DNA of 11,966 nucleotides from Baffinella frigidus (GCA_026770585.1 MU646672.1:163143-175108); one strand, 5' to 3'. Shown: positions 1 through 6,876, counted from the first letter of the stretch. A program made the numbers and translations. The notes: generated by a model from the letters alone, not told the origin.

Positions 1-540
1 GGCTTGGGCTTGAGGTTTAGGGTTTAGGGTTTAGGGTTTAGGGTTTAGGGTTTAGGGTTTAGGGTTTAGGGTTCAGGGTTCAGGGTTCAGGGTTTGCGAA
101 TCAGGGTTCAGGGTCTAGGTTTCAGGAATGAGACCTTGGTGGACCCGATAGGGAGGCACGGGTTTAGGGTTTGGGGTGTGGAGTTTGGAGTTTGGGGTTT
201 AGGGTTTAGGGTTTAGGGTTTGTGCTTTGTGGTTTGTGGTTTGTGGTTTGTGGTTTAGGGTTTAGGGTTCAGGGGTCAGGGTTTAGGGTTTGCGAATCAG
301 GGTTCAGGGTTCAGGGTTTAGGATTCAGGAATGAGACCTTGGTGGACCCGATAGGGAGGCACGGGTTTAGGGTTTGGGGTGTGGAGGTTGGGGTTGGGTG
401 TTTAGGGTTTAGGGTTTGGGGGTTGGGGTTTAGGGTTCAGGGTTTGGGGGTTGGGGTGCAGGGTTCAGGGTTCGGGGGTTGGGGTTTAGGGTTCAGGGTT
501 CAGGGTTCGGGGTTTAGGGTTCAGGGTTCAGGGTGTATGG
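1..540 (+). repeat. Degenerate TTTAGGG telomere-type array
   Basis: Eight perfect TTTAGGG units run from 16 to 71. They are followed by TTCAGGG units and then by increasingly mixed variants (TTTGGGG, TTCGGGG, TTGTGG). The G-rich strand is on +, so it points away from the left edge; a true left chromosome end would read CCCTAAA. I therefore call it interstitial or subtelomeric. A higher-order repeat of about 200 bp is visible: a TTTGCGAATCAGG segment near 91 recurs near 289, and each is followed by a GAATGAGACC module. Long open frames here are by-products of the 7-bp repeat, not genes. Confidence 0.93.
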
Positions 541-821
541 TTCAGGGTTAAGGTTTGAGATATGATACCTTGGTAAACCCGATTGGGAGGCACGGGTCCA
601 CGGGTCAACTGCTATCCCTTAAGTGGCCATGCCGTCAACTTTGTCGGCCAAGAAGTCCTAGGCAGGTCCTAGGGCCCTACGGTAGGGCGTATGAGCCTAC
701 TGGCCACTTAAGGGATAGTACACGAGGGACTAGGCAGAGAAGGATCCCTGCGGTTTAAGGTTTCGGGTTTTGGGTTTTGGGTTCAGCGATACCTTGGTGA
801 ATCCGATTGGGAGGCACGGGT
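127..821 (+). repeat. Four copies of a ~36 bp spacer module inside the telomeric array
   Basis: A non-telomeric module beginning ATGA(G/T)ACCTTGGTG and ending GGGAGGCACGGGT occurs at about 127-163, 330-366, 562-597 and 786-821. The first two copies are essentially identical and lie 203 bp apart. The other two differ at several positions (for example GATTGGGAGG for GATAGGGAGG). The first pair belongs to the higher-order repeat of the array; the last two mark its decayed continuation. Function unknown. Confidence 0.85.
612..718. mobile_element. Foldback element, family A (CTATCCCTTAAGTGG ends)
   Basis: Terminal inverted repeats CTATCCCTTAAGTGGCCA (612-629) and its reverse complement (701-718) enclose about 70 bp. 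The interior holds CCTAGG motifs and the palindrome GCCCTACGGTAGGGC. There is no coding capacity. It sits inside telomere-type sequence. A second full copy is at 2713-2819, and a one-ended copy lies at 1283-1349. No target duplication is clear. Confidence 0.75.
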
Positions 822-853
822 CCTCCTCCACGTTTACGATCTCGTTGTACCTG

Positions 854-1232
854 GTTGAGGGTTTAGGGTTTGGGATTAGGGTTTAGGGTTTAGGGTTGAG
901 GGTTGAGGGTTTAGGATTTAGGGTTCAGGGTTTAGGGTTGAGGGTTTAGGTTTTAGGGTCTAGGGTTCAGGGTTTAGGGTTCAGGGTTTAGGGTTTAGGG
1001 TTCAGGGTTCAGGGTACAGGGTTCAGGGTTCAGGGTGTAAGGTTTAGGGAGTAGGGATTATTTGTGGATGTCCCATAAATTTCATCATGGTTAGGGTTCA
1101 GGGATGTAGGATAAGGGTTTAGGGTTTAGGGTGTATATATGGGTGTCCCACAAATTTCATCATGTTTAGGGTTTAGGGTTTAGGGTTCAGGGTTTAGGGT
1201 TCAGTGTTTTGGGATTAGGGTTTAGGGTTTAG
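854..1232 (+). repeat. Second TTTAGGG/TTCAGGG array
   Basis: Mixed TTTAGGG, TTGAGGG and TTCAGGG units, again with the G-rich strand on +. Two copies of a 24-25 bp insert with core ATGTCCCATAAATTTCATCA (1065-1089 and 1141-1164, three or so differences) interrupt the array. The approach from 735 to 785 carries GGTTTTGGGTTTTGGG-like degenerate repeats. Confidence 0.9.
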
Positions 1233-1282
1233 GGTTGTTCCGCTCTCTCGCAGCCTCCATGCCAAAGCCCAGGTAGGAGTGT

Positions 1283-1380
1283 GGTCCTAGGCAGGTCCTA
1301 GGGCCCTACGGTAGGGCGTATGAGCCTACTGGCCACTTAAGGGATAGGAGGACTTATTTGGACGCGACTCTGGTCGAGCT
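1283..1380 (+). repeat. One-ended family A element plus flank, inverted duplicate of 2680-2777
   Basis: These 98 bp match the reverse complement of 2680-2777 at nearly every position. The match covers the inner part of a family A element, one of its ends (GGCCACTTAAGGGATAG) and about 31 bp of flank ending GACTCTGGTCGAGCT. Because flank is shared, the duplication moved element and neighbouring DNA together rather than being a clean transposition. The other end of the element is missing here. Confidence 0.85.
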
Positions 1381-1418
1381 GTTCCGCTAGGACTTGGCGC
1401 GCCGTCCTGCTACACTGC

Positions 1419-1490
1419 CTCTCTCTCGCACACACACACACTCTCTCTCTCTCTCTCCCTCTCTCTCTCTCTCCCTCTCTCTCTCTCTCC
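1419..1490 (+). repeat. CT/CA microsatellite
   Basis: Nearly pure CT dinucleotide repeat with a short CACACACACACA tract near 1429-1440 and CCCTCT interruptions. Confidence 0.9.
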
Positions 1491-1879
1491 GTTGGCCGTT
1501 CTCGATTTCAGGTCCCACTCGAGGCTAGCAATGTGACTATGTTAAAACAGGGAGGGTTATACCGCTCGCGCGCAGCCTCCATGCCGAAGCCCAGGTAGGA
1601 GTGTGTGTACAGCTTGTAGACCTGCGGGAAAGAGGTTTGAGGGTTCCACTTAGCAGCCACCGGGGGCTTCACGGATACAGTCCATCTATACGAATTGTAC
1701 TAGAAACTTATCCATTGCCCTGGAATTCTAACCGCGTTCTCCCCGGATATCCAGGGGAAAAGGAACTCGGCCGCTGCTCAGTCGGTGGTTGGGGTTAGGG
1801 GGTGGAAGCTTAGGGTGTATGGTCGTCTCCATGCCGAAGCCCAGGTAGGAGTGTGTGTAGAGCTTTTAGACCTGCGGAT

Positions 1880-1960
1880 TCAGGTGTTTAGGGTTTTGGA
1901 TTTAGGGTTTAGGGTTTAGGGTTTAGTGTTGAGGGTTTAGGGTTTAGGGTTTAGGGGGGG
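1880..1960 (+). repeat. Short TTTAGGG array
   Basis: About ten TTTAGGG-type units with G-strand on +, ending in a G8 run near 1954-1961 next to the foldback element at 1979. Confidence 0.88.
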
Positions 1961-1978
1961 GGTAGGGGTTGCGGTGTA

Positions 1979-2171
1979 CCACCAGCAACCCGTAGCAGCT
2001 TATAACCGGGTCGGGTACGGTAGTAATCTTGAGATAACGAATTTCGTTGGTATCTCCCGTCAGCAATTCGAGGTCCCTAGGGTTTCTACCGTAGGGTCCT
2101 ACGAATAGATCAAAAAAATCATTCCGGATTCTTGCAAGGATCCGGCAAAAGCTGCTACGGGTTGCTGGTGG
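1979..2171. mobile_element. Foldback element with perfect 23-bp terminal inverted repeat
   Basis: The arm starting CCACCAGCAACCCGTAGC at 1979-2001 is repeated perfectly in inverted orientation at 2149-2171. The 147 bp between them contain two further hairpins: GAGATAACGAA...TTCGTTGGTATCTC at about 2031-2056, and a near-palindrome CCGGATTCTTGCAAGGATCC at about 2124-2143. There is no coding capacity. It borders a TTTAGGG array on the left. Probably a non-autonomous DNA transposon; no clear target duplication is seen. Confidence 0.72.
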
Positions 2172-2239
2172 TTGGGTTTATAGTTCAGGGTGTGGTCGAG
2201 CTGCAGGTGTGTACCAGAGCTGCGAGCATAACCCCGACA

Positions 2240-2407
2240 TTCATAGGCTAACGGCCTGAAAATGGGGTAGTTAGGCATACGGCATTGCCTAGGACCTCCT
2301 ATTGTAGGCCGAGGGATCCTAGGACCAAAAAGTCTCGGCCTACGGTAGGAGGTCCTAGGCAATGCCGTAGGCCCAACTACCCAATTTTCAGGCCGTTACC
2401 CTATTAA
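2240..2407. mobile_element. Foldback element, family B, copy 1
   Basis: Nearly the whole unit is one long hairpin. The left arm begins TTCATAGGCTAACGGCCTG; the right arm ends CAGGCCGTTACCCTATTAA. The inner arms carry GCCTAGGACCTCCTA and the CCTACGGTAGG motif, and the apex is GGATCCTAGGACCAAAAAGT. Further copies lie at 5373-5540 (full), 5659-5756 (right half) and 8218-8389 (full, diverged centre). No convincing target duplication was found. Confidence 0.82.
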
Positions 2408-2485
2408 GTTGACTTATTAACATTTCATAAAAGGCCACGGTGCTTCTCGCGGGGGGACCTGACATCAAGTCCTACCGGAACGTGT

Positions 2486-2525
2486 CAAAGTTGACGGCCA
2501 CACAGCAAAGTTGACTGCCACACAG
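2486..2525 (+). repeat. 20-bp tandem duplication
   Basis: CAAAGTTGAC(G/T)GCCACACAG occurs twice head to tail with a single difference. The AAGTTGAC / GTCAACTTT word recurs elsewhere in the window, for example in the 6266-6750 minisatellite. Confidence 0.85.
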
Positions 2526-2564
2526 CGGGCTACGAAGGGCTTTTCGGCCCAAATCGGGCAATCT

Positions 2565-2651
2565 TTCCGTTACCTTATCCATAGGAACCCCCCAATGGCC
2601 CTACGGGTTGCCTACCGTAGGGTCGTGGGTTTTATCGCTTAAGGGTTATTC
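2565..2651 (+). repeat. 87-bp dispersed element, family C, copy 1
   Basis: Starts TTTCCGTTACCTTATCC and ends CGCTTAAGGGTTATTC, with CCTACGGG and CTACCGTAGGG inside. A second copy lies at 6790-6876 with about ten differences. The ends are only weakly complementary (GTTACCTTA against AATAACCCTTA), so it may be a decayed foldback element. Confidence 0.7.
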
Positions 2652-2712
2652 GTCCAGAACGGCCAAGTCTTACTGGAATAGCTCGACCAGAGTCGCGTCT
2701 AAATAAGTCCTC

Positions 2713-2819
2713 CTATCCCTCAAGTGGCCAGTAGGCTCATACGCCCTACTGTAGGGCCCTAGGACCTGCCTAGGACCTGGCGTGGGTCTTTTAAGACCCC
2801 CTGGCCACTTGAGGGATAG
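2713..2819. mobile_element. Foldback element, family A, second full copy
   Basis: Inverted ends CTATCCCTCAAGTGGCCA (2713-2730) and its complement (2802-2819) surround CCTAGG/CCTACTGTAGGG sequence. Relative to the copy at 612-718, both arms carry the same change (CTTAAG to CTCAAG on the left, CTTGAG on the right), so pairing is kept. Its left portion and flank are the inverted duplicate of 1283-1380. Confidence 0.78.
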
Positions 2820-2838
2820 TGTGAGCTTTTGGGATTAA

Positions 2839-2873
2839 CCTGGTCGCCAAGGCGCAGCGAGTAGCTGGAGGAG

Positions 2874-2917
<44 letters not shown>

Positions 2918-3101
2918 TGGTCCTCTCTCTCTCTCTCTCCGAAAGGCCTCCAATCTCTCTCTCTCCCCCCCCCCCCCTGGTCCTCCCTCTCTCTCTCTCT
3001 CCGAAAGGCCTCTCTCTCTCTCTCCCTCTCTCTCTCCGAAAGGCCTCTCTCTCTCTCTCTCTCGGACCTGGTCACCAAGGCGCAACGAGTAGCTGGAGGA
3101 G
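2839..3101 (+). repeat. CT microsatellite block flanked by 35-bp direct repeats
   Basis: A direct repeat starting CCTGGTC(G/A)CCAAGGCGCA occurs at 2839-2873 and 3067-3101 with two differences. Between the copies lies CT microsatellite, a C13 run near 2965-2977, and three insertions of CCGAAAGGCCT (2939, 3001, 3036). The long minus-strand open frames rich in Arg-Glu are the complement of CT repeats and are not credible proteins. Confidence 0.9.
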
Positions 3102-3123
3102 TGCGCGCCGCCCGTCCCGGATA

Positions 3124-3331
3124 GCACGTGCTGGTCCACCTCCACCGTCACCTGTCAAACATCATCGTCATCAACACCAACGTGCGGACGTGCAGCGGCG
3201 TCATGCTGACCGACGTGCGGACGTGCAGAGGCCAACGAAAGAGTGTGGTGTGGACGTGACAGGCGTCATGATGACGGATCGCACGTGCGCGTCCACTTCC
3301 ACCGCCACCTGTCAAAAGTCATCCCCATCAA
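3124..3331 (+). repeat. Duplicated ~52-bp segment
   Basis: GCACGTGC followed by TCCAC(C/T)TCCACCG(T/C)CACCTG and TCAAA occurs at about 3124-3174 and again at about 3281-3331, diverged. Between them GACGTGCGGACGTGCAG is itself repeated (about 3181 and 3211). From 3332 to 3563 I see no further repeat and no credible gene; 3480-3560 is G-rich on +. Confidence 0.7.
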
Positions 3332-3563
3332 GACACGTATCACAAAAAGAGAGAAAGGTGCGTTTATTGCGGATCGACACCGACATGGCCACACCCCATC
3401 AATCGAACATTTACTGAGATCTGTATCCACTGGATTCCTCAAGCCCTCAATCCCACCATAAACTCTTCAGTCTATGAAGGTTGACGATGGAGGACGGGGT
3501 GGTGGATGGGAGGTGTGAGAGGGTGGTGATGCGGGGAAGGTTGGTGGAGAGCAGAAGGAGAAT

Positions 3564-3703
3564 TTATCCGGGGAAACCTATTTTTCTTTCATTTGATGGC
3601 ACCGAAAATTACTACACAATTCGTTCTTATTAGTAATATAAAAGAATCTGTGTAGTAATTTTGATTGCCATCAAATGAAAGAAAAATAGGTTTCCCCGGA
3701 TAA
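3564..3703. mobile_element. MITE-like element, family D, copy 1, with 4-bp target duplication
   Basis: Long, nearly perfect inverted arms begin TTATCCGGGGAAACCTATTT at 3564 and end with the complement at 3703. GAAT lies immediately outside both ends (3560-3563 and 3704-3707), consistent with a 4-bp target site duplication. The centre has AAAATTACTACACA paired with TGTGTAGTAATTTT around a TTATTAGTAATAT apex. There is no open frame of interest. Non-autonomous, superfamily not assigned. Confidence 0.86.
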
Positions 3704-4096
3704 GAATGGGGTCTGCTGTTGATGGTGGAGTTGTTCACCGACCACCACGTATTCCCTTGCGTGTCAAGCGACCTTCTCGGGTAGAATCAACTTGACTTCT
3801 AGATCGTGCGGTAAAATAAAAAACGTTAAATTTCGACTTCTGACCTGGCGTGGTCCCTTCCGTGGCAAGCGACCTTTATCAACACCAAAACGTCCGCCCC
3901 CCCACAGAGCCCCTGACATGTCAGGAGGGTTCCCAGGTTGCGAACCTCAACCCTCAACCCTACACCCTATCCACACGGTGGACTACAAAACTTTCATAAA
4001 AAGGCAACTTACCTGAAGACAATCAACTTTTAAGGATCTCTCTCATGCAAATTTTGGTCACGTAACTCCCCGGAATCCGGGGTCAACGAAACCCTC
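3704..4096. other. Intergenic, no recognised gene
   Basis: A short near-repeat CCCTT(G/C)CGTG(T/G)CAAGCGACC occurs near 3753 and 3856. A few telomere-variant CCTCAACCCT units lie at about 3946-3962. I recognise no protein similarity in any frame. Confidence 0.6.
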
Positions 4097-4247
4097 GCAG
4101 CCCACCGAGTGGTCCGCAGGTCTTAGGTAGGTCCTGTTGTACATTTAAGTAACGTAAGAAGCACTTAGTTCGAGCCCTCTCTGGACGCTTTAAGTTGATG
4201 GTCCGACGTCAGAAGTTCAATAAAAGTCTCTTCTCTGCAAGCTGCAC

Positions 4248-4388
4248 TTATCCGGGGAAACCTATTTTTCTTTAGTTTGAGGTCAACGAAAATTACTACA
4301 CGGTTCGTTCTTATTAGTAATATTAAAGCAGTTGTGTAGTAATTTTCGTGGCACATCAAACTAAAGAAAAATAGGTTTCCCCGGATAA
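4248..4388. mobile_element. MITE-like element, family D, copy 2
   Basis: The same 26-bp ends as the 3564 copy (TTATCCGGGGAAACCTATTT start). The arms continue with AGTTTGA on the left and TCAAACT on the right, whereas copy 1 has CATTTGA and TCAAATG, so both arms changed together. The core with ACTACAC...GTGTAGT and TTATTAGTAATATTAAAG is conserved. Flanks are GCAC before and GTAC after, a possible imperfect 4-bp duplication. The minus-strand open frame across it is only the hairpin translated. Confidence 0.85.
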
Positions 4389-4412
4389 GTACACGCACTC
4401 GAGTGCGTGTAC
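4389..4412. repeat. Perfect 24-bp palindrome
   Basis: GTACACGCACTC followed directly by its own reverse complement, with no spacer, abutting the right end of the family D element. The half-site GTACACGCACTCGA recurs at 4570-4583, right of the next element. Confidence 0.9.
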
Positions 4413-4450
4413 AGCTTGCAGCCCACCGAGTGGTCCGCAGGTCTGCAAGC

Positions 4451-4575
4451 TGTACAGGGGTACCTCGCTCATAAGAAACAGCCCCCCCCCTGGGACCACC
4501 ATAGGGCCCTAGGCATAGGCCTACTGTAGGGTCCTAGGGGGGCGCGATTTCTTATGAGCGAGGTACCCCTGTACA
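4451..4575. mobile_element. Foldback element, family E, perfect 28-bp inverted repeat
   Basis: The arm TGTACAGGGGTACCTCGCTC... (4451-4478) is repeated perfectly inverted at 4548-4575, where it ends CGAGGTACCCCTGTACA. The 69-bp interior has a C9 run, GGGCCCTAGGCATAGGCC and CTGTAGGGTCCTAGG. The right arm translates as part of MSEVPLYTH. That peptide comes from the repeat and is not good evidence of a gene. Confidence 0.83.
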
Positions 4576-4634
4576 CGCACTCGATCCTGGCTGGACACTC
4601 AACGGTCAGCAACCGGGTGGGCGTCCGGTTGCGA

Positions 4635-4636
4635 CC

Positions 4637-4682
<46 letters not shown>

Positions 4683-4725
4683 ACTCTCAACCCTCAACCA
4701 TCAACCCTCAACCCTCAACCCTCAA
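4635..4725 (-). repeat. CCCTCAA array, 13 units
   Basis: Thirteen 7-bp units, eleven CCCTCAA plus CTCTCAA and CCATCAA. On the minus strand this reads TTGAGGG, a telomere variant, opposite in orientation to the 1-1240 arrays. Related GGACAC...AGCAACCGGG segments flank it (about 4593-4618 and 4737-4761), and GCAACCGG...CCGGTTGC forms a hairpin at 4609-4632. From 4770 to 4900 I see only AT-rich sequence with no gene. Confidence 0.92.
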
Positions 4726-4924
4726 TGCAAAACCGTGGACACTGGCCGGGTAGCAACCGGGCGCGCCAGGTGTCCGTGTGTTCGCATAAGTGCCGTCCCA
4801 GCGCAATTGCTTTCAAACTTGCTTTCACATAATGTAAAGCCAAAAAGTGTTAACGCCTAGGCTTCAAATGGCTTCAAACTTTTAAAGCCTAAATAAAACG
4901 GGTGTGGGGTAGAACGCGCACCTG

Positions 4925-5022
4925 GAAAATTACTACACAATTTGTTCTTGTTAGTAATATTAAAGTATTTGTGTACCAATTTTCGTTGCCGGGAAATGAA
5001 AGCAAAGTAGGTTTCCCCGGAT
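4925..5022. mobile_element. Family D half copy (left arm lost)
   Basis: Keeps the core (AAAATTACTACACAATTTG ... TTAGTAATATTAAAG ... TTTGTGTACCAATTTTCGTTG) and a diverged right arm ending GTAGGTTTCCCCGGAT, but no left arm. It interrupts a copy of the ~100 bp module seen at 5563: GGGTGTGGGGTAGAACGCGCACCTG precedes it and GCGCGCCTGGCTCGACGCGCC follows. GCGC(A/G)CCTGG therefore appears on both sides. Confidence 0.75.
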
Positions 5023-5055
5023 CAGCGCGCCTGGCTCGACGCGCCGCACACCGCT

Positions 5056-5328
5056 GTCGAGCCAACTCGGCACATGTAAGACAGTCAGGACCAGGATTCC
5101 GGTCCTGGCTTTTCATTTTAAAAGTCCATTTCCTTCAGGATTCAGGTTAAAGTTTTTTAAAACGTGTCCCGTCCTCGCTCGGTAGCGGTTCGAACCCTAC
5201 ATCCTAAACCCTAAACCCTACCGCAGTCGAGCGAGGAGGGAACACTTTAAAATGTTCCAAAAACTTTTACCTACAGCTAAGGCCGTTTTTCGACCCTGGC
5301 TGTCTTACATGTGCGGAGTTCGCTCGAC
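5056..5328. mobile_element. Nested inverted-repeat structure with telomeric units at its centre
   Basis: Outer arms at 5056-5093 and 5292-5328 pair imperfectly (CACATGTAAGACAG against CTGTCTTACATGTG). Inner arms at about 5147-5181 and 5229-5265 pair through TTTAAAACGTGTCCC / GGGAACACTTTAAAA and CCTCGCTCG / CGAGCGAGG. The loop contains CCTAAACCCTAAACCCTA (5203-5220), true telomeric C-strand units. No coding capacity. Confidence 0.65.
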
Positions 5329-5372
5329 AACGGAGCCTCAAGCCGAAATCGGTAGCAACCGGACCGGCCGAT

Positions 5373-5540
5373 TTAACAGGGTAACAGCCTAAAAAGGGGG
5401 TAGTTAGGCCTACGGCATTGCCTAGGACCTCCTACCGTAGGCCGAGGGATCCTAGGACCAAAAAGTCTCGGCCTACGGTAGGAGGTCCTAGGCAATGTCG
5501 TAGGCCTAACTACCCCATTTTCAGGCCGTTACCCTATGAA
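5373..5540. mobile_element. Foldback element, family B, copy 2
   Basis: Close to the 2240-2407 copy throughout the inner hairpin (GCCTAGGACCTCCTACCG, apex GGATCCTAGGACCAAAAAGT). The left outer arm (TTAACAGGGTAACAGCC) is more diverged than the right (CAGGCCGTTACCCTATGAA). Confidence 0.83.
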
Positions 5541-5658
5541 GCTGGCGCGTCCAGCCGACCCCGGGGCTGTACAATGTAGAGAGACCTCTTGGTGTCCGGG
5601 TGCGGGGTGGAACGCGCACCTGGCTCGACGCGCCGCCCATTTCGATGCCCCCGAGCGT

Positions 5659-5756
5659 CGAGGGATCCTAGGACCAAAAAGCCTTGGCCTACGGTAGGAG
5701 GTCCTAGGCAATGCCGTAGGCCTAACTACCCCATTTTCAGGCCGTTAGCCTATGAA
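5659..5756. mobile_element. Family B half copy (right half only)
   Basis: Begins at the hairpin apex (CGAGGGATCCTAGGACC) and runs to the right terminus (CAGGCCGTTAGCCTATGAA). The left arm is absent. The break at the apex is where a long hairpin would be expected to be cut or lost during replication. Confidence 0.82.
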
Positions 5757-5925
5757 ACCCCGGGGCTGTACAATGTAGAGAGACCTCTTGGTGTCCGGGT
5801 GCGGGGTGGAATGTGCACCTGGCTGGACGCGCCGCCCATTTCGATGCCCCCGAGCGTGCCCTTGGCGAACTGGTATACAGGGTGACAGTCGATTCTCCCC
5901 CTTTCTGCCGAAAAGGTGCCCCTTT

Positions 5926-6019
5926 TCTACACGGTTTGCTCATAAAAGTAATACTAAAGCATTTGTGTAGTAAATTTCGTTGCGTCAAAAGCAATTAATT
6001 AATGCTTTTGTGGAGATTA
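5926..6019. mobile_element. Family K half copy (right arm only)
   Basis: The core CTACACGGTTTGCTCATAAA ... TTTGTGTAGTAAATTTCGTTG and the right terminus GCAATTAATTAATGCTTTTG plus TGGAGATTA match the full element at 10561-10700. The outer left arm is missing. Confidence 0.8.
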
Positions 6020-6127
6020 ATGTAGAGCGACCTCTTGGTGAACGGGTGCGGGGTGGAGCGCGCACCTGGCTCGACGCGCCGCCCATTTCGATGCCCCCGA
6101 GCGTGCCCTTGGCGTGCTCCACCTGAT

Positions 6128-6236
6128 TGGGGTTTAGGGTTCAGGGTTTAGGGTTTAGGGTTTAGGGTTTAGGGTTCGGGGTTTAGGGTTCAGGGGTTAG
6201 GGTTTAGGGTTTAGGGCTTAGGGGTTAGAGCCTGGA
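6128..6236 (+). repeat. TTTAGGG array
   Basis: About fourteen TTTAGGG-type units with TTCAGGG, TTCGGGG and GTTAGGG variants, G-strand on +. Confidence 0.9.
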
Positions 6237-6265
6237 GTGAACGCTCTGCCTCAGTCGGGTTGGCA

Positions 6266-6750
6266 GACTATTCACAAGTTGACAATCTCAGTCCGTGGTA
6301 CAAATCCGTCAACTTTGGAGAGAAAAGGGGCACCTGCCCCCGGAGGCGCTGGGAGAGGAAGTTGATGGAGACTATTCAAAAGTTGACACTCTGATTTCGT
6401 GGTACCAATCCGTCAACTTTGGAGCAAAAAGGGGCACCTGGCCCCGGAGGCTGACAAACTATTCTCAAGTTGACAATCCGAGATCTGGTACAAATCCGTC
6501 AACTTTGGAGCGAAAAAGGGCACCTGGCCACGGAGGCTGGCAGACTATTCACAAGTTGACAATCTGAAATCGTGGTACAAATCCGTCAACTTTTGGGCGA
6601 AAAGAGGCACCTGCCCCGGGAGGCGTTTGGAGAGGAAGTTGATGGAGACTATTCACAAGTTAACACTCTGATTTCGTGGTACAAATCCGTCAACTTTGGA
6701 GAGAAAAGGGGCACCTGGCCCCGGAGGCGCTGGGAGAGGAAGTTGATGGC
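6266..6750 (+). repeat. Five-unit minisatellite of ~104/87 bp units
   Basis: Units start GACTATTCACAAGTTGACA and contain GGTACAAATCCGTCAACTTT and GGGCACCTGG. Unit starts at 6266, 6370, 6457, 6543 and 6647 give lengths of about 104, 87, 86, 104 and 104 bp. Long units have an extra GCTGGGAGAGGAAGTTGATG segment that short ones lack, giving the order L-S-S-L-L. Plus-strand open frames (6295-6567, 6572-6853) follow the repeat, but their reading frames shift between units, so I do not call a protein. Confidence 0.92.
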
Positions 6751-6789
6751 CAGCCACCCGAGCGACCCCTCGTCCCGCCCTGTACGAGT

Positions 6790-6876
6790 TTCCGTTACCT
6801 TATCCGTAGGAACCCCCCTATGCCCCTACGGGTTGACTACCGTAGGGTCCTAGGTCTCATCGCTTAGGGGTTATTC
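6790..6876 (+). repeat. 87-bp dispersed element, family C, copy 2
   Basis: Starts TTTCCGTTACCTTATCCG and ends CGCTTAGGGGTTATTC, matching 2565-2651 along its length. The interior has CCCCTACGGGTTGACTACCG and GGGTCCTAGG. Confidence 0.75.

Larger units (their letters stand above)
1251..1877 (+). repeat. Three-copy dispersed module (CATGCCGAAGCCCAGG)
   Basis: CTCCATGCC(A/G)AAGCCCAGG followed by TAGGAGTGTG occurs at 1251-1283, 1573-1627 and 1826-1877. Copies 2 and 3 extend through GTGTGTA(C/G)AGCTT and a TAGACCTGCGG end. Copy 1 stops at GTGTG, where the one-ended family A element starts, so the element or a rearrangement broke it. The stretch 1628-1825 between copies 2 and 3 shows no recognisable gene. 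Confidence 0.85.
4097..4444 (+). repeat. 27-bp direct repeat at both sides of the family D element
   Basis: A 27-bp segment starting GCAGCCCACCGAGTGGTCCG occurs identically at 4097-4123 and 4418-4444. In the second copy it is the loop of a 14-bp-arm hairpin (TGTACAGCTTGCAG at 4409-4422 with CTGCAAGCTGTACA at 4443-4456). The copies bracket the MITE at 4248-4388, pointing to local duplication around the insertions. Confidence 0.85.
5563..6114 (+). repeat. Three copies of a ~100 bp GC-rich module
   Basis: Copies at about 5563-5658, 5762-5867 and 6019-6114 run from AATGTAGAG(A/C)GACCTCTTGG through GGTGCGGGGTGGA and CTCGACGCGCCGCCCATTTC to GATGCCCCCGAGCGT. Copies 2 and 3 continue through GCCCTTGGCG. 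A fourth, broken copy surrounds the half element at 4925. Copies 1 and 2 are separated by a family B half element, copies 2 and 3 by a family K half element. Confidence 0.9.

Noticed and set aside
1-92. True chromosome terminus at the left edge
   Set aside because: The strand orientation is opposite to that expected for a left end, and the array quickly decays into variants.
222-551. 109-codon plus-strand open frame rich in GFRVQGSG
   Set aside because: It is the translated 7-bp telomere-type repeat; the absence of stops follows from repeat composition.
2759-3151. Minus-strand frames rich in Arg-Glu repeats (130 and 95 codons)
   Set aside because: They are the complement of the CT microsatellite, open in two frames at once, with no family signature.
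4554-4832. Plus-strand frame beginning MSEVPLYTHS and containing STLNPQP repeats
   Set aside because: The start lies in a foldback-element arm and the rest is the CCCTCAA array; there is no independent sign of coding.
6266-6750. Possible CRISPR array
   Set aside because: The repeats are about 87-104 bp, directly adjacent, diverged and without unique spacers; the window is eukaryotic in character.
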